Below, in pieces: positions 9,441-19,499 of a DNA stretch of 64,000 nt; positions within the stretch are counted from its first letter, which is position 1, and every line of letters begins with the position of its first letter. Below the pieces are notes generated by a model. The model did not search any database. It had not been told where the DNA came from and was given only the letters and a program-made list of their open reading frames with translations. Both the position numbers and the translations under genes were made by a program. Source of the stretch: Actinomycetes bacterium (GTDB lineage Bacteria > Actinomycetota > Acidimicrobiia > Acidimicrobiales > RAAP-2); the NCBI GenBank assembly GCA_021806045.1, contig JAJZDI010000018.1:1-64000 (forward strand). The letters run 5' to 3'.

Positions 9441-11299
9441 TTGGCACCTCCCGTGCGCAGCGCGGCCAGCGTGGCGGCCTGGCTGGGATCGACCACGATC
9501 TCGTCGTTCGACACCCCTGCCGGCACCATCGGGTAGACCTTCTCGAAGGCGTCGGTGCGGAAGTCGATCACGACCGGCCGGTCGTCGATGTCGTTGGCCT
9601 TGTCGATGGCCGGCGCCACCTCATCGGGCGACTCCACGCGGAGCCCCACGCAGCCCATCGCCTCGGCCCACCCCACATAGTCGGGCAGGTCGGGAGACAG
9701 GTAGACCTCGGAGTAGCGCTCCTCGTAGAACATCTCCTGCCACTGGCGCACCATGCCCAGGTAGGCGTTGTTGAGGATGGCGATCTTGACCGGGATCCGC
9801 TCGGACGACGCCGTGACCAGCTCCTGGGCGGTCATCTGGAAGCACCCGTCGCCGTCCACCGCCCACACCATCCGGTCCGGACGGCCCACCTTGGCGCCGA
9901 TGGAGGCCGGCACGGCGAAGCCCATGGTGCCGAGACCCCCGGAGTTGACCCAGGTGTAGGGATGGTCGAAGCGCCACCACTGCGACGCGAACATCTGGTG
10001 CTGCCCCACGCCGGAAGCGACGATCGTGTCCGACGGGGTCGCATCCCGCAACGTCTCCAGGACGAACTGGGGCTTCAGCCCCCCGCCCTGCCCGGTTGCA
10101 CCGGCGTCGGCCTCGTAGGTGAGGGGGAAGGTGCGCTGCCACTCGGCCAGCTGGGCTCGCCACTCGGCCAACCGCTCGGCCGGCCGGTCGGCCGCACGCG
10201 TGCCCGGCACCGGGCGGGCGCCGGCCGGGGCATCGGCCGGGGTGGCCGCGGGGTCCAGCACGGCCCGGGCACCGTCGTCGTAGGGCAGGCCGGCAGCGTC
10301 GAGGGCGGCGAGCATCTCGTCGATCACCATCCGGCAGTCGCCGGCGATGGCCACGTCGGCACGGCGCACCTTGTTGTGCTCGGCCGGGTCGATGTCGACG
10401 TGGATCACCTTGGCCCCGGGGGCGAAGTCCGACACCTTGCCGGTGACCCGGTCGTCGAACCGGCTGCCCAGGGCGATGAGGAGGTCGGACCGCTGCATCG
10501 AGGTGACCGCGGTGAAGTTGCCGTGCATGCCCGGCATGCCCAGGCACAACGGATGGGAGTCGGGGAACGCGCCACGGGCCATCAGGGTGGTGACGACCGG
10601 GATCCCCGTGCGTTCGGCCAGTTCGAGGAGCGACCCGGCCGCCCGCGCCTTCAGCACCCCCCCGCCCGCGTAGATGACGGGACGCTCGGCAGCCAGCAGG
10701 AGGTCGACTGCCGCCTGGATCGCCTCGGGGTCGCCCTCCATCTGCGGCCGGTAGCCGGGGAGGTCGAGGTCGGCCTCCGAGGGCTCGTACCAGGTCATGG
10801 TGGCGTTCGACACGTCCTTCGGCACGTCGATGAGCACCGGTCCGGGCCGGCCGGTGGTGGCCACGTGGAACGCCTCGGCGACGATCCGGGGCAGGTCGGC
10901 GGGGTCGGTGACGAGCCAGTTGTGCTTGGTCACCCCCATGGTGATGCCGGTGATGTCGCTCTCCTGGAATGCGTCGGTCCCGATCGCGCTCGTCGGCACC
11001 TGCCCGGTGATGGCGACGAGCGGGATGGAGTCCATGAACGCGTTGGCCAGGGGCGTCACCACGTTCGTGGCACCAGGACCGCTGGTGACCATGACCACAC
11101 CGGGCCGGCCGGTCACCTGTGCGTATCCCTCGGCCATGTGACCGGCACCCTGCTCGTGGCGGACGAGCACGTGGCGGATGGAGGAGTCGAGGATGGGGTC
11201 GTAGACGGGGAGGATCGCCCCGCCCGGAAGGCCGAACATCACCTCGACGCCCTGCGCTTCGAGGCTCTTGATCAGTGCTTGGGCTCCGGTGAGTTCCAT
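9437..11299 (-). CDS. ilvB: acetolactate synthase large (catalytic) subunit
   Basis: Thiamine-diphosphate enzyme condensing two pyruvates (or pyruvate with oxobutyrate) to start branched-chain amino-acid synthesis. It has 620 residues from ATG 11299 ([20 protein letters not shown]). The conserved GLPGGAILP and [14 protein letters not shown] carry the catalytic glutamate region; [14 protein letters not shown] to ILNN is the ThDP motif. A proline/alanine-rich insert lies at about residues 345-375. The reading frame continues upstream through the leader, but the start here matches the family and follows the attenuator. It is first in the operon with ilvN (overlapping) and ilvC. Confidence 0.98.
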   Translation of the reverse strand: MELTGAQALIKSLEAQGVEVMFGLPGGAILPVYDPILDSSIRHVLVRHEQGAGHMAEGYAQVTGRPGVVMVTSGPGATNVVTPLANAFMDSIPLVAITGQVPTSAIGTDAFQESDITGITMGVTKHNWLVTDPADLPRIVAEAFHVATTGRPGPVLIDVPKDVSNATMTWYEPSEADLDLPGYRPQMEGDPEAIQAAVDLLLAAERPVIYAGGGVLKARAAGSLLELAERTGIPVVTTLMARGAFPDSHPLCLGMPGMHGNFTAVTSMQRSDLLIALGSRFDDRVTGKVSDFAPGAKVIHVDIDPAEHNKVRRADVAIAGDCRMVIDEMLAALDAAGLPYDDGARAVLDPAATPADAPAGARPVPGTRAADRPAERLAEWRAQLAEWQRTFPLTYEADAGATGQGGGLKPQFVLETLRDATPSDTIVASGVGQHQMFASQWWRFDHPYTWVNSGGLGTMGFAVPASIGAKVGRPDRMVWAVDGDGCFQMTAQELVTASSERIPVKIAILNNAYLGMVRQWQEMFYEERYSEVYLSPDLPDYVGWAEAMGCVGLRVESPDEVAPAIDKANDIDDRPVVIDFRTDAFEKVYPMVPAGVSNDEIVVDPSQAATLAALRTGGAK

Positions 11300-11420
11300 G
11301 TGCTGCTCCCTGTCTCCTGTTCTCGGTGGTGTGGTGTCTCGGTGGTGTGGTGTCTCGGTCGGTGACCTGGTGCCCCCTACGGGCCCGGGAGTCGGAACCG
11401 ACCGGCACCCGGACACGAAA

Positions 11421-11444
11421 ACGACCTCCCGTCGGGGAGGTCGT
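11421..11444 (-). terminator. ilvBNC attenuator terminator hairpin
   Basis: Read on the minus strand, a perfect 10-base stem (ACGACCTCCC with GGGAGGTCGT) closes a 4-base loop and is followed directly by TTTTCG, the layout of a Rho-independent terminator. It lies about 120 bases before the ilvB start and after a short leader reading frame. A second perfect stem of 9 bases (11447-11455 with 11467-11475) sits between leader and terminator and overlaps the leader stop; it could be the pause or competing structure. Regulation by branched-chain aminoacyl-tRNA supply is inferred from known ilvBNC attenuation in other actinobacteria. Confidence 0.75.
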
Positions 11445-11474
11445 GGGCGCACGCGTCGAATGGGGTCGCGTGCG

Positions 11475-11519
11475 CTAGGCGACGAGTACCTCGGTGCGGG
11501 GTGCGATGGCTGCGTACAT
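11475..11519 (-). CDS. putative ilvBNC leader peptide
   Basis: A 14-residue reading frame, [14 protein letters not shown], ending in TAG and placed just upstream of the attenuator hairpins. It contains Ile, Val, Leu and Val codons, the amino acids made by the downstream operon; three of the four fall in the last five codons (V-L-V-A end), where ribosome stalling would affect the following stems. There is no convincing Shine-Dalgarno sequence, but a promoter-like pair ends only 9 bases upstream of the ATG, so the leader may be translated from a leaderless transcript. It is too short to judge by coding statistics; the call rests on position and content. Confidence 0.55.
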   Translation of the reverse strand: MYAAIAPRTEVLVA

Positions 11520-11528
11520 GACCGATCC

Positions 11529-11557
11529 AGTGTGCCACGTCGACCACGCGGGCACAA
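11529..11557 (-). promoter_or_regulatory. candidate ilv leader promoter
   Basis: On the minus strand TTGTGC (11552-11557) and CACACT (11529-11534) are separated by 17 bases. Transcription would begin near the leader ATG at 11519. Both hexamers depart from consensus, so this is a position-supported guess only. Confidence 0.35.
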
Positions 11558-11666
11558 CCCCCTCGTGAACCGGGCGCGTCCCAACACCTGGTGCCGGTGG
11601 CTAACGTGACCGTGGAGCCGGGCCGGCAGGTGCCGGGTGTTCCGGCAGGACGAGCGAGGGGGACCC

Positions 11667-13334
11667 ATGGGCAGCACACCCACCACCGAGTCCGACGCGG
11701 ACCGCCGGGGAACGATGCGGCGTCTTCTCGCCCCGGTGATCGCCGCTGCTGCCATCCTCGGCCTGGTGGCGGTGGCGCCGGCGGTGGCCGGCGCTGCGCC
11801 GTCCCCCCGGGTGCCGACGACCACGTACCAGCTGTCGCTGGGCGACTCCCTCGGCGCCGGCTACGGGGCCACCTCCCCCGCCGCCGACTACGCCAGCCTG
11901 GTCGCGGCCCACGAAGCCACCAACTTCCCCGGTCTCACCCTGGAGAACCTGTCGTGCTCGGGTGCCACCACCAACTCGATGATCAACGGAGGCGGGTGCA
12001 GCTACCCGACCGGCAACCAGCTCGCCCAGGCGGAGGCCTTCCTGCGGGCCAATGCCGGCCACGTCGCCTACATCACCATCGACATCGGCGCCAACAACGT
12101 CGACGGCTGCCTGACGAGCGGGACGATCAACCTGAGCTGCATCATCAACGGACTGACCAAGCTCGAGACCCAACTGCCCGAGATCGTCGCCGGGCTGCAG
12201 GCGGCCGGTCCCGGGGTCCCCATCTTCGGCATGAACTACTACGACCCGTTCCTGGCCCAGTGGTACACGCCGGGCGGCTCCCAGGGGCAGACGAACGCCA
12301 CCCAGTCGGCGGACCTGGCCAAGATCCTCGACGGCACGATCGACAACATCTACGGCTCCTACGGCGCGTACCCGGTCGACGTCGAAGGTGCCTTCGCCAC
12401 CCAGGACTTCGGCGACACCGGGACCTACAGCGGGACCAGCCTCCCCCTCAACGTGGCCACCATCTGCAACTGGACCTACATGTGCGGCTCGCTGGCCGGC
12501 ACCTACGGCATCCACACCAACGACACCGGCTATGGCGTGCTGGCCGCCACCTTCGAGCACGTCATCGACCGGTGGTTCCGGGGGGGTGGGCACGGCCAGT
12601 GGCTGACCTCATCGAATGGCACCGTATACCCGGTGGGCAGTGCCGCCAACCTGACCACCTCGGTGGCGCACCTCAACGCCCCGATCGTCGGCATGGCGCC
12701 GACCCCCGACGGCGGCGGCTACTGGCTGGCGGCGGCGGACGGCGGCGTGTTCGCTCTGGGCACCGCACACTTCTACGGGTCCATGGGGGGCAGGCACCTC
12801 AACGCGCCGGTGGTGGGCATCGCCGCCACCCCGGACGGCAAGGGCTACTGGCTGGTGGCCGCCGACGGTGGGGTGTTCTCCTTCGGCGACGCCACCTTCC
12901 ACGGTTCGACCGGCGCCCTGCACCTGAACGCGCCGATGGTGGGCATGGCCGCCGACTCGTCAGGGCACGGCTACTGGCTGGTGGCCGCCGACGGAGGCGT
13001 GTTCGCCTTCGGCGACGCCCCGTTCCTCGGCTCGACCGGCGCCTTGCACCTGAACGCGCCGGTGGTGGGCATGGCCCCCACCGTCGACTCGGGCGGCTAC
13101 TGGCTGGTGGCCTCGGACGGTGGGGTGTTCTCCTTCGGCGACGCCACCTACCACGGCTCGACCGGTGCCCTGCACCTGAACGCGCCGGTGGTGGGCATGG
13201 CCGTCTCGCCGACCGGGTACGGCTACTGGCTGGGCGCGGCCGACGGCGGTGTGTTCACCTTCGGCAGGGCCACCTACAACGGCTCGGCCGCCGGGGACAT
13301 GCCGGCGACCGTCGTCGCCATCGCCACCGACTGA
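11667..13334 (+). CDS. secreted SGNH hydrolase with five 42-residue C-terminal repeats
   Basis: A 555-residue exported protein. An Ala/Val-rich signal peptide (residues about 17-45, ending near VAGAAPS) precedes an SGNH/GDSL esterase domain: [12 protein letters not shown] holds the nucleophile serine, [12 protein letters not shown] the block III asparagine, and [13 protein letters not shown] the C-terminal histidine. From about residue 335 five tandem 42-residue repeats follow, each with [10 protein letters not shown] and [17 protein letters not shown]. Such repeats are frequent in surface proteins of Acidimicrobiia-like actinobacteria and probably form a propeller or a wall-binding module. 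The substrate is unknown. Start ATG 11667 has a strong ribosome site (GCGAGGGGG). It is divergent from the ilv operon. Confidence 0.87.
   Translation: MGSTPTTESDADRRGTMRRLLAPVIAAAAILGLVAVAPAVAGAAPSPRVPTTTYQLSLGDSLGAGYGATSPAADYASLVAAHEATNFPGLTLENLSCSGATTNSMINGGGCSYPTGNQLAQAEAFLRANAGHVAYITIDIGANNVDGCLTSGTINLSCIINGLTKLETQLPEIVAGLQAAGPGVPIFGMNYYDPFLAQWYTPGGSQGQTNATQSADLAKILDGTIDNIYGSYGAYPVDVEGAFATQDFGDTGTYSGTSLPLNVATICNWTYMCGSLAGTYGIHTNDTGYGVLAATFEHVIDRWFRGGGHGQWLTSSNGTVYPVGSAANLTTSVAHLNAPIVGMAPTPDGGGYWLAAADGGVFALGTAHFYGSMGGRHLNAPVVGIAATPDGKGYWLVAADGGVFSFGDATFHGSTGALHLNAPMVGMAADSSGHGYWLVAADGGVFAFGDAPFLGSTGALHLNAPVVGMAPTVDSGGYWLVASDGGVFSFGDATYHGSTGALHLNAPVVGMAVSPTGYGYWLGAADGGVFTFGRATYNGSAAGDMPATVVAIATD
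12669..13298 (+). repeat. five 126-base tandem coding repeats
   Basis: In-frame units begin at 12669, 12795, 12921, 13047 and 13173, each coding HLNAP as its first residues. The middle three units are the most alike; the first and last have drifted, as expected for an array that expands and contracts from inside. Confidence 0.92.
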
Positions 13335-13370
13335 CGGGCACACCAGGGCCCGGATCAGGCCCCACCCGCC

Positions 13371-14336
13371 TCAGCCCGGCAGATCGAGCCCGCCGAGCAG
13401 CTCGAGCAGCGCGGCGTTCACCTCGTCCGGGCGCTCCTGGTTGACCCAGTGGCCCGCCCCGTCGATCACCCGTCGCACCCGGAGGTCCGGCACCCACCGC
13501 CCGATGTCGTCGGCCGGGGTGAAGGCGAGCACCGGGTCCTCCGCTCCCACCACGAACGCGGCGGGGACCTCGACCCGGGCCCCGTCCAGGTCGGCGGTGT
13601 CCTCCCAGTTGGCGTCGAAGTTCCGGTACCAGTTGAGGGCACCGGTGAACCCGGTGCGGGCGAAGGAGGCGACGCTCACCTCGAAATCGTCCCGATCGAG
13701 CCAGGCGGGCAGGTCCTCGATCTCGGGCAGGCGCTCGACCATGCCGCGACCGTCGCGCACCGCGGCGGACGGGTCGGCCGGCGGGTGGCCGGCGGCCAGC
13801 CCGCCGTACATCCGACGCAGCGTCAGGGTCGGGTCCCGCCCCAGGTCGGCCTCCGCCACGCCCGGCTCCTGGAAGTAGAGGATGTAGAACCACACGCCCG
13901 CCAGGCGCCGCCGCCAGATGGCGGTGGGCGGTGCCGGCGGGCGGGGCACGTAGGCGACCGACAGCCCCGCCACCCCGGCTACCCGCTCGGGGGCGAGGAG
14001 GGCGGTGTGCCACGCCACCGGTGCCCCCCAGTCGTGGCCGACCACGACGGCGCGGTCGGCACCATAGGCATCGATCAAGCCAACCACGTCACCCACCAGC
14101 TGGCGGATGCCGTAGGCACCCACCTCGGGCGGGGCGGAGCTGGCGCCGTAGCCGCGCTGGTCGGGGGCGACCGCGTGGTAGCCGGCTGCCGCCAGCGCCT
14201 CCAACTGGTGGCGCCACGACAGGCCCAGCTCGGGGAACCCGTGCAACAGCAGCACCAGCGGGCCGCTGCCCGCTTCGGTCACGTGCAGCTCGACGCCGTT
14301 GGCACGGACGGTGCCCGTCGTGAGCGACGCGGTCAC
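13371..14336 (-). CDS. alpha/beta hydrolase, epoxide hydrolase-like
   Basis: A 321-residue alpha/beta hydrolase. The oxyanion motif is [12 protein letters not shown] and the nucleophile is Asp102 in VVGHDWGAP, which is the signature of soluble epoxide hydrolases and dehalogenases rather than serine esterases. The lid holds ALNWYRNF, a likely ring-opening tyrosine, and the catalytic acid and base lie in [11 protein letters not shown] and GAGHWVNQE. The GTG start overlaps the ilvD stop (14333-14336), so it is co-translated with ilvD although no metabolic link is evident. The role is probably detoxification or lipid epoxide turnover (inference). Confidence 0.87.
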   Translation of the reverse strand: MTASLTTGTVRANGVELHVTEAGSGPLVLLLHGFPELGLSWRHQLEALAAAGYHAVAPDQRGYGASSAPPEVGAYGIRQLVGDVVGLIDAYGADRAVVVGHDWGAPVAWHTALLAPERVAGVAGLSVAYVPRPPAPPTAIWRRRLAGVWFYILYFQEPGVAEADLGRDPTLTLRRMYGGLAAGHPPADPSAAVRDGRGMVERLPEIEDLPAWLDRDDFEVSVASFARTGFTGALNWYRNFDANWEDTADLDGARVEVPAAFVVGAEDPVLAFTPADDIGRWVPDLRVRRVIDGAGHWVNQERPDEVNAALLELLGGLDLPG

Positions 14337-16048
14337 GCTTCGGTCACGGCCCCCCGCTCGGCTCCGGTGACGAGCCGGGCGAACTTGGCCAGCACGCCCG
14401 TGGTGTAGCGGGGCTCGGGGTGCTTCAGCTGGGCCCGGCGCCGCTCCAGCTCGGCCGGATCGACGACCAGGTCGATGGTGTGGGCCTCGACGTCGACCAC
14501 GATCCGGTCACCGTCGGCGACGAGAGCGATCGGTCCGCCGTCGACCGCCTCGGGTGCGACGTGGCCGATGCAGAAGCCGTGCGTGCCGCCGGAGAAGCGC
14601 CCGTCAGTCACCAGGGCGCAGTCGCCTCCCCGGCCCACGCCCTTCAGCGCTCCGGTCACCGCCAGCATCTCCCGCATGCCCGGGCCGCCCTTCGGGCCCT
14701 CGTAGCGGATGACGAGTACTGTGCCCGGCTCGATCGTCCCGCCGAGGATCGCTTCCATGGCCTCGTCCTCGCCATTGAAGACCCGGGCGGGGCCGTCGAA
14801 GGCGAGTTGGTCGATGCCCGCCACCTTCACCACCGCGCCGTTGGGGGCCAGCGAGCCGGTGAGCACGGCGATGCCGCCCTGAGCGTGGATGGGATGGTCG
14901 ATGGCGTGGACGACGGAGCCGTCGGGGGCGGGCGGGGCCAGCGCGGCCAGGTTCTCGGCCACCGTCCTGCCCGTCACCGTCACGCAGTCGCCGTGCAGCA
15001 GGCCGGCCTCGAGGAGCTGGGCCATGACCACGGGCACCCCACCGATCCTGTCGATGTCGCTCATGTGGTAGCGACCGTGGGGCTTGGTGTCGGCCAGGTG
15101 GGGGACGCGGGCCGCCACCTTGTTGAAGTCGTCCAGCTCGAGCTCGACCCGGGCCTCGTTGGCGATGGCCAGCAGGTGCAGCACGGCGTTCGTCGAGCCA
15201 CCCAGCGCCATCACGACGGCGATGGCGTTCTCGAACGCCTGCTTGGTCATGATGTCGCGGGGGCGGATCCCGGCCCGGATCAGCTCGACCACGGCCCGGC
15301 CCGACGCCGCGGCCAGGTCGTCGCGGCGGCGGTCCACCGCCGGTGCCGACGAGCTCCCCGGCAGCGACATGCCGAGGGCCTCTGCCACCGAGGCCATCGT
15401 GTTGGCCGTGAACATCCCAGCGCACGAGCCCTCGGTCGGGCAGGCGTTGTGCTCGATCAGGCTCAGCTCCTCGTCGGTCAGGGCGTCCACCGCGTGGGCG
15501 CCCACCGCCTCGAAGACCGACGTGATGTCGAGGGCCTGGTCACGCAGGCGGCCGGGCAGGATCGAGCCGCCGTAGAGGAAGACGCTGGGCAGGTTGAGGC
15601 GGGCCGCCGCCATCAGCATCCCCGGCAGCGACTTGTCGCACCCGGCCAGGGTGACCATGGCGTCGAAGCGCTCGGCGTGCATCACCGTCTCGACCGAGTC
15701 GGCGATGACCTCGCGGCTGACCAGCGAGGCCCGCATCCCCTCGTGCCCCATCGAGATGCCATCGGACACGGCGATGGTCACGAACTCGATGGGGAATCCC
15801 CCCGCCTCCCGCACGCCGGCCTTCGCGCCCTGGGCGAGCCGCGACAGGGGCAGGTTGCACGGCGTGACCTCGTTCCACGACGACGCCACGCCGACCTGTG
15901 GCTTGTCCCAGTCCGCGTCGGTCATCCCGATGGCCCGGAGCATGGCCCGTGCCGGGGCACGGGTCGGTCCGTCGGTCACCTCGTGGCTGCGGGGCTTCAT
16001 CCCCACCAGGGGGGCGTCCGCGGGGTCGGGGGGTCGCGTGTCGGTCAT
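14333..16048 (-). CDS. ilvD: dihydroxy-acid dehydratase
   Basis: Dehydrates dihydroxyisovalerate and dihydroxymethylvalerate to the oxoacids in valine/isoleucine synthesis. It has 571 residues. Iron-sulfur cluster cysteines are seen in [19 protein letters not shown] and [17 protein letters not shown], and the C-terminal active-site region contains [15 protein letters not shown] 16048 ([13 protein letters not shown]) is used; another in-frame ATG lies three codons upstream. The gene is separate from ilvBNC, and a coupled epoxide-hydrolase-like gene follows it. Confidence 0.97.
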   Translation of the reverse strand: MTDTRPPDPADAPLVGMKPRSHEVTDGPTRAPARAMLRAIGMTDADWDKPQVGVASSWNEVTPCNLPLSRLAQGAKAGVREAGGFPIEFVTIAVSDGISMGHEGMRASLVSREVIADSVETVMHAERFDAMVTLAGCDKSLPGMLMAAARLNLPSVFLYGGSILPGRLRDQALDITSVFEAVGAHAVDALTDEELSLIEHNACPTEGSCAGMFTANTMASVAEALGMSLPGSSSAPAVDRRRDDLAAASGRAVVELIRAGIRPRDIMTKQAFENAIAVVMALGGSTNAVLHLLAIANEARVELELDDFNKVAARVPHLADTKPHGRYHMSDIDRIGGVPVVMAQLLEAGLLHGDCVTVTGRTVAENLAALAPPAPDGSVVHAIDHPIHAQGGIAVLTGSLAPNGAVVKVAGIDQLAFDGPARVFNGEDEAMEAILGGTIEPGTVLVIRYEGPKGGPGMREMLAVTGALKGVGRGGDCALVTDGRFSGGTHGFCIGHVAPEAVDGGPIALVADGDRIVVDVEAHTIDLVVDPAELERRRAQLKHPEPRYTTGVLAKFARLVTGAERGAVTEA

Positions 16049-16169
16049 GGCTCGCATGCTACGGGTTGCCGGGGCCCCGGGGCACCCGGACCACCCGATG
16101 CGTCCGTCCGGACCGGCCCGCCCGTCGCGATCGGAGGGCGTCGCCAAGGGTCGGAGGCCGGCGGTCCCG

Positions 16170-16385
16170 TCAGCTGCGCACCCGGACCACCCGGATGGCC
16201 ATCCGGGGGCAGGCGTGCACGGCCCGGTCCGCATGGTCGGCCAGGTGGGCCGGCAGCGCCTCCCGCCGGATGACGGGGAACCCCCACTCGTCGGTCTCGA
16301 TCCACTCGGGGAGCAGCTCGGCGCACGTTCCGTAGCCGTCGCACGAGGTGGGGTCGACCATCACCCGCAGCTCGGCCCGGCTCAC
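16170..16385 (-). CDS. ferredoxin, probable [3Fe-4S]
   Basis: A 71-residue small ferredoxin. Cluster ligands are Cys in [14 protein letters not shown] and ACPRMAI, giving CX5C plus a distant CP. That three-cysteine pattern is typical of actinobacterial [3Fe-4S] ferredoxins that serve P450s or flavoproteins. The GTG start overlaps the stop of the NuoF-like gene by 4 bases. As the last gene of the redox operon it is the likely electron donor or acceptor for that flavoprotein. Confidence 0.88.
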   Translation of the reverse strand: MSRAELRVMVDPTSCDGYGTCAELLPEWIETDEWGFPVIRREALPAHLADHADRAVHACPRMAIRVVRVRS

Positions 16386-17782
16386 CGGCGGGCTCCGCTC
16401 AACCGGGCCCCTCGGGGCGCCTGCGGGCGGGGGGCGGCTCCCTGGACCCGCACCGGGGACGGGCGGGGGACACTGCGACCGCCACGAGCGGCGGCCGACG
16501 GGCACGGACCGATGTGGAGGTGGTGGTCGACGTGGTCGCCGAAGGCGAGGAGCGCGCTGCGGACCATGCGGGCGGCGCCGTCGGGATGGTGGCACGCCCC
16601 GCGCCCCTCGACCGACTCGCACAGCTGGAAGATCCGTGCCTGGAGGCCGCCACCCGCCGGTCCCCCGGCGCCGCCCCTGGTGCCGAAGGCCAACGACGCC
16701 GCCGCGTCGGCGAGGGCCGGCAGGCCGTAGGCGCACGGTCCGCACTGGCCGGCGCCTTCGCGTGCGAGGTAGGCGGCGATGGCCGCCACCTCGGCCAGGG
16801 GGCACATGGTGGGTGGCGGGGCCAGGACCACGCCGGCGCCGAAGGTGGCACCGAGAGGTCGAAGGTGCTCCTCGGCCAGAGGCACGTCGAGCACCCGGGC
16901 GCCCGCCATCCACGTCCCGCCGTACCCACCGAGGAGGATGGCCGGCGCCTCGGCGGGGGACTCGCCCAGCGCACTCCAGACGGAGCGGAGGGTGGCGCCG
17001 AAGGGGACCTCGATGACCCTCGGCCCACTGGCACCGATGGTGACGGTCAGCAGCGCGGTGCCGGGCGACTCCTCCGTGCCGACCGACCGGAACCATGCCG
17101 CGCCGAACCGGGCGATCAGTGCGGCGTGCGCCAGGGTCTCGACGTTCTGCACCAGCGTCGGCCGGCCGTCGACCCCCTTGCGGTAGACGGGGGTGACGGC
17201 GGTGAAAGCCGGCAGGGCGCCCTCGCCGCCGTCGAGGTGGGCGACGACGGCAGACTCCTCCCCGGCGATGAAACGCTCGGGCGCCACCGCGATCTCCACG
17301 TCCAGGGGGTCGATCCCGGCCCGACGCCGCTCCCGGAGCACCTCGGAGAGGTGACGGGCCTCGGATGCGGGTACGTAGAGCACCGCCCGGGAGGCGCCGA
17401 GGGTCTCCGCCGCCACCATGAGCCCGTCGACCACCAGGTGCGGTGCCCGGCGCAGCAGCAGGCGGTCCTTTCCGCTGGCCGGCTCGCCCTCCGAGCCGTT
17501 GGCCACCACCACCGGGCGGCCCAGGCGCCTGGCCGCCACCGCCTCCCACTTGACCGCGGCCGGGAACCAGGCTCCTCCATGGCCCCGCAACCCGCTCCTG
17601 TGGAGCTCGTCGAGAAACCCGCCGCGCCCCCGACGACCGGGATCGGGCACCAGGCCCCACCGGGCCACATGGTCGGCCAGCGCCGTCGCCTCGCCCCGCT
17701 CCCCCAGCCCGGCCAGCAGCCGCACCGCGCCGGTGGGGGGCGCCAACCCGGCGGGCCTGTCGACGGTCCCGGCCCTGCTCAT
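16382..17782 (-). CDS. NuoF-like flavoprotein (51 kDa NADH dehydrogenase domain)
   Basis: A 466-residue relative of the complex I NuoF subunit. The FMN site is recognisable in GLRGHGGAWFPAAVKW and NGSEGEPASGKDR (versus NADEGEPGTFKDR in NuoF). An SLBB-like middle follows, then a 4Fe-4S motif AGQCGPCAYG with a later Cys-containing helix (FQLCESVEGRGACHH). Unlike true NuoF it stands without NuoE or other complex I genes, and its partners are a ferric-reductase-like membrane protein and a ferredoxin. It probably passes electrons between a nicotinamide or ferredoxin pool and the membrane haem protein; direction and substrate are inference. Overlaps both neighbours by 4 bases. Confidence 0.85.
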   Translation of the reverse strand: MSRAGTVDRPAGLAPPTGAVRLLAGLGERGEATALADHVARWGLVPDPGRRGRGGFLDELHRSGLRGHGGAWFPAAVKWEAVAARRLGRPVVVANGSEGEPASGKDRLLLRRAPHLVVDGLMVAAETLGASRAVLYVPASEARHLSEVLRERRRAGIDPLDVEIAVAPERFIAGEESAVVAHLDGGEGALPAFTAVTPVYRKGVDGRPTLVQNVETLAHAALIARFGAAWFRSVGTEESPGTALLTVTIGASGPRVIEVPFGATLRSVWSALGESPAEAPAILLGGYGGTWMAGARVLDVPLAEEHLRPLGATFGAGVVLAPPPTMCPLAEVAAIAAYLAREGAGQCGPCAYGLPALADAAASLAFGTRGGAGGPAGGGLQARIFQLCESVEGRGACHHPDGAARMVRSALLAFGDHVDHHLHIGPCPSAAARGGRSVPRPSPVRVQGAAPRPQAPRGARLSGARR

Positions 17783-18438
17783 CGGATCACTCCGCCCCGG
17801 CTGGGCGACCGGACCGGCACCGGTGCACCGGCAGGTGCGCCACGCCCGGGCGACGGCGTGCCCGCGCCGCCCAGCCCGCCGGCGGCGAGGCGGTAGATGA
17901 CGGCCCCCACCACGGCGACCAGGCACAGGAGCCCGAGGAGCTGCACCGGACCCAACCGGGCATCGGTCCCCATGCCGGCGGAGTGGAAGAAGGCGATCGG
18001 CCACATCAGGTACGAGAGCCAATGGACCATCCGCCACCCGTGGTAACCGATGCGGAACCGGAGCGCGGACGTCACCACCAGCACCAGCATCAGGTCGAAG
18101 GCGATCGTCCCGAGCGCCAGCCATGCCGTCCTGTAGGGGGAGCGGAACGGGACGACCGCGTCGAGGAACCCGACGTGCACGAACCCGTCCAGTGCGGTGG
18201 TGGCCACGTGCACGGCGACGAGGACGGTGGCGAACAGCGACAGGTTCCGGTGCACCGAGCGGGAGAAGAATCGGGGCCACCACGGGGCCGTCCACCCGAG
18301 CGTGGTGAGGATGCCGGCCACCACCACCGCCGTCAGCACGACCAGGGCGACGATGCCCGTGCTCCGGGTCAGGTACCAGAGGACCATGGGGCTCTGGGAC
18401 GTGGTCGCTGCCGCTGGCAGTAGGACGGCGCCGGTCAC
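17779..18438 (-). CDS. ferric reductase-like transmembrane protein
   Basis: A 219-residue membrane protein with five or six predicted helices. Paired histidines on helices (SVHRNLSLFATVLVAVHVATT and YHGWRMVHWLSYLMWPIAFFHSAG) are the b-type haem ligands expected of the ferric-reductase/MsrQ-like fold. There is no cytoplasmic FAD/NAD domain, so the adjoining NuoF-like protein may provide it in trans. The Pro/Gly-rich C-terminal tail is low complexity. The GTG at 18438 overlaps the apbE stop, and the stop overlaps the NuoF-like start. Confidence 0.85.
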   Translation of the reverse strand: MTGAVLLPAAATTSQSPMVLWYLTRSTGIVALVVLTAVVVAGILTTLGWTAPWWPRFFSRSVHRNLSLFATVLVAVHVATTALDGFVHVGFLDAVVPFRSPYRTAWLALGTIAFDLMLVLVVTSALRFRIGYHGWRMVHWLSYLMWPIAFFHSAGMGTDARLGPVQLLGLLCLVAVVGAVIYRLAAGGLGGAGTPSPGRGAPAGAPVPVRSPSRGGVIR

Positions 18439-19499
18439 GCCCCCACCCCCACGCCGGCCATGGCCGGCAGCGCGCTGCGGGCCACGCCGGTGCCGTTCGG
18501 CGGCCGGAGCGCGCCGACGGGCCGGCGCTCGGCCTCGGCGGGCCAGGCGCCGGTCACCACCACGCCACCCTCGTGACTGACCAGGCGGGCGTCCAACCCG
18601 GCTCCGGCGAGCCACTGCGGTGCCGGGGCGCCGAGGATGAGGGCACCCGTGGCCGCGATGTTGGCGTCGACACAGCTGGCGGCAGCGACCGACACGGTCC
18701 GCCACGGGGACTCGGCCGGCTCGCCGGTGCGGGGGTCGATCAGGTGGTGCACGACCCGGCCGTCGTGGACCCACGAGCGGGCGACGGTGCCGGAGGTGGC
18801 CAGACCGCCCGAGGAGACGGACACCACCGCGGGTGAGTCGTCGGAGCCCGAGACGTCGTCCACCCCCACCGACCAGCCTCCGGCGGGCGGGGGCCCGGCG
18901 GCTGCCAGGTCGCCGCCGATGCAGACGAGGACGCCGCAGCCCACACGCGACGCGATCCTCGCCGCTGCCCGGTCGACGGTCGCCGACTTCGCTGTCGAAT
19001 CGAGGTCGAGGAGCACGCCCTCTGGGACGCGCAGGGTCGAGGCGCGCTGGTCGAATGCCACCGAGACCCACCCGGGAGCCTCGCCCGGGTGGGAATTGGT
19101 GCCAGGGCCGGCTTCCCGGGCACCGCCGGTTCCCCGGTCACCCCGATCGTCCCGGTCACCCCGGCGCAGCCGGGCGAAGTCGATGTCGTAGCCGAGGTCG
19201 ACGACGGCACGCCCCACGGTCGGGTCGAGGAGGCCTCCGGACAGCTGGGCGCCGCGCAGCGCGCCGGCGATGAGCTCGCCCAGCTCGGCGCTGACCGTCA
19301 CGGCCGTCCCGCTGGCCCGGTTGACCCAGGCCAGCTCCGAGTCGTCCCGGAACCGGCTGGCCACCCGGTCGACCCGCTCGAGCTCGTCACGGAGCATGTC
19401 GGCGGCCACCACCAGCGCACCGGGGTCGGTGCACAGCAGCTCGACCGTGGTCCCGAGGCCACGTCCCACGTAGCGCGCCGGTGCGTTGGGCAGCCCCAT
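18435..19499 (-). CDS. apbE: FAD:protein FMN transferase
   Basis: A 354-residue ApbE-family enzyme that attaches FMN to a threonine of target proteins using FAD. Motifs: SRFRDDSELAWVN, LDLDSTAKSATVD, CIGGDLAAAG, ATSGTVARSW and HHLIDPRTGEP. A hydrophilic Arg/Asp/Gly insert lies near residues 115-140. No typical lipoprotein or Tat signal is visible, so it probably acts in the cytoplasm. The operon holds no classical FMN_bind target protein, which is unusual, so its substrate may be encoded elsewhere. The ATG overlaps the upstream gene's stop by one base. Confidence 0.9.
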   Translation of the reverse strand: MGLPNAPARYVGRGLGTTVELLCTDPGALVVAADMLRDELERVDRVASRFRDDSELAWVNRASGTAVTVSAELGELIAGALRGAQLSGGLLDPTVGRAVVDLGYDIDFARLRRGDRDDRGDRGTGGAREAGPGTNSHPGEAPGWVSVAFDQRASTLRVPEGVLLDLDSTAKSATVDRAAARIASRVGCGVLVCIGGDLAAAGPPPAGGWSVGVDDVSGSDDSPAVVSVSSGGLATSGTVARSWVHDGRVVHHLIDPRTGEPAESPWRTVSVAAASCVDANIAATGALILGAPAPQWLAGAGLDARLVSHEGGVVVTGAWPAEAERRPVGALRPPNGTGVARSALPAMAGVGVGA

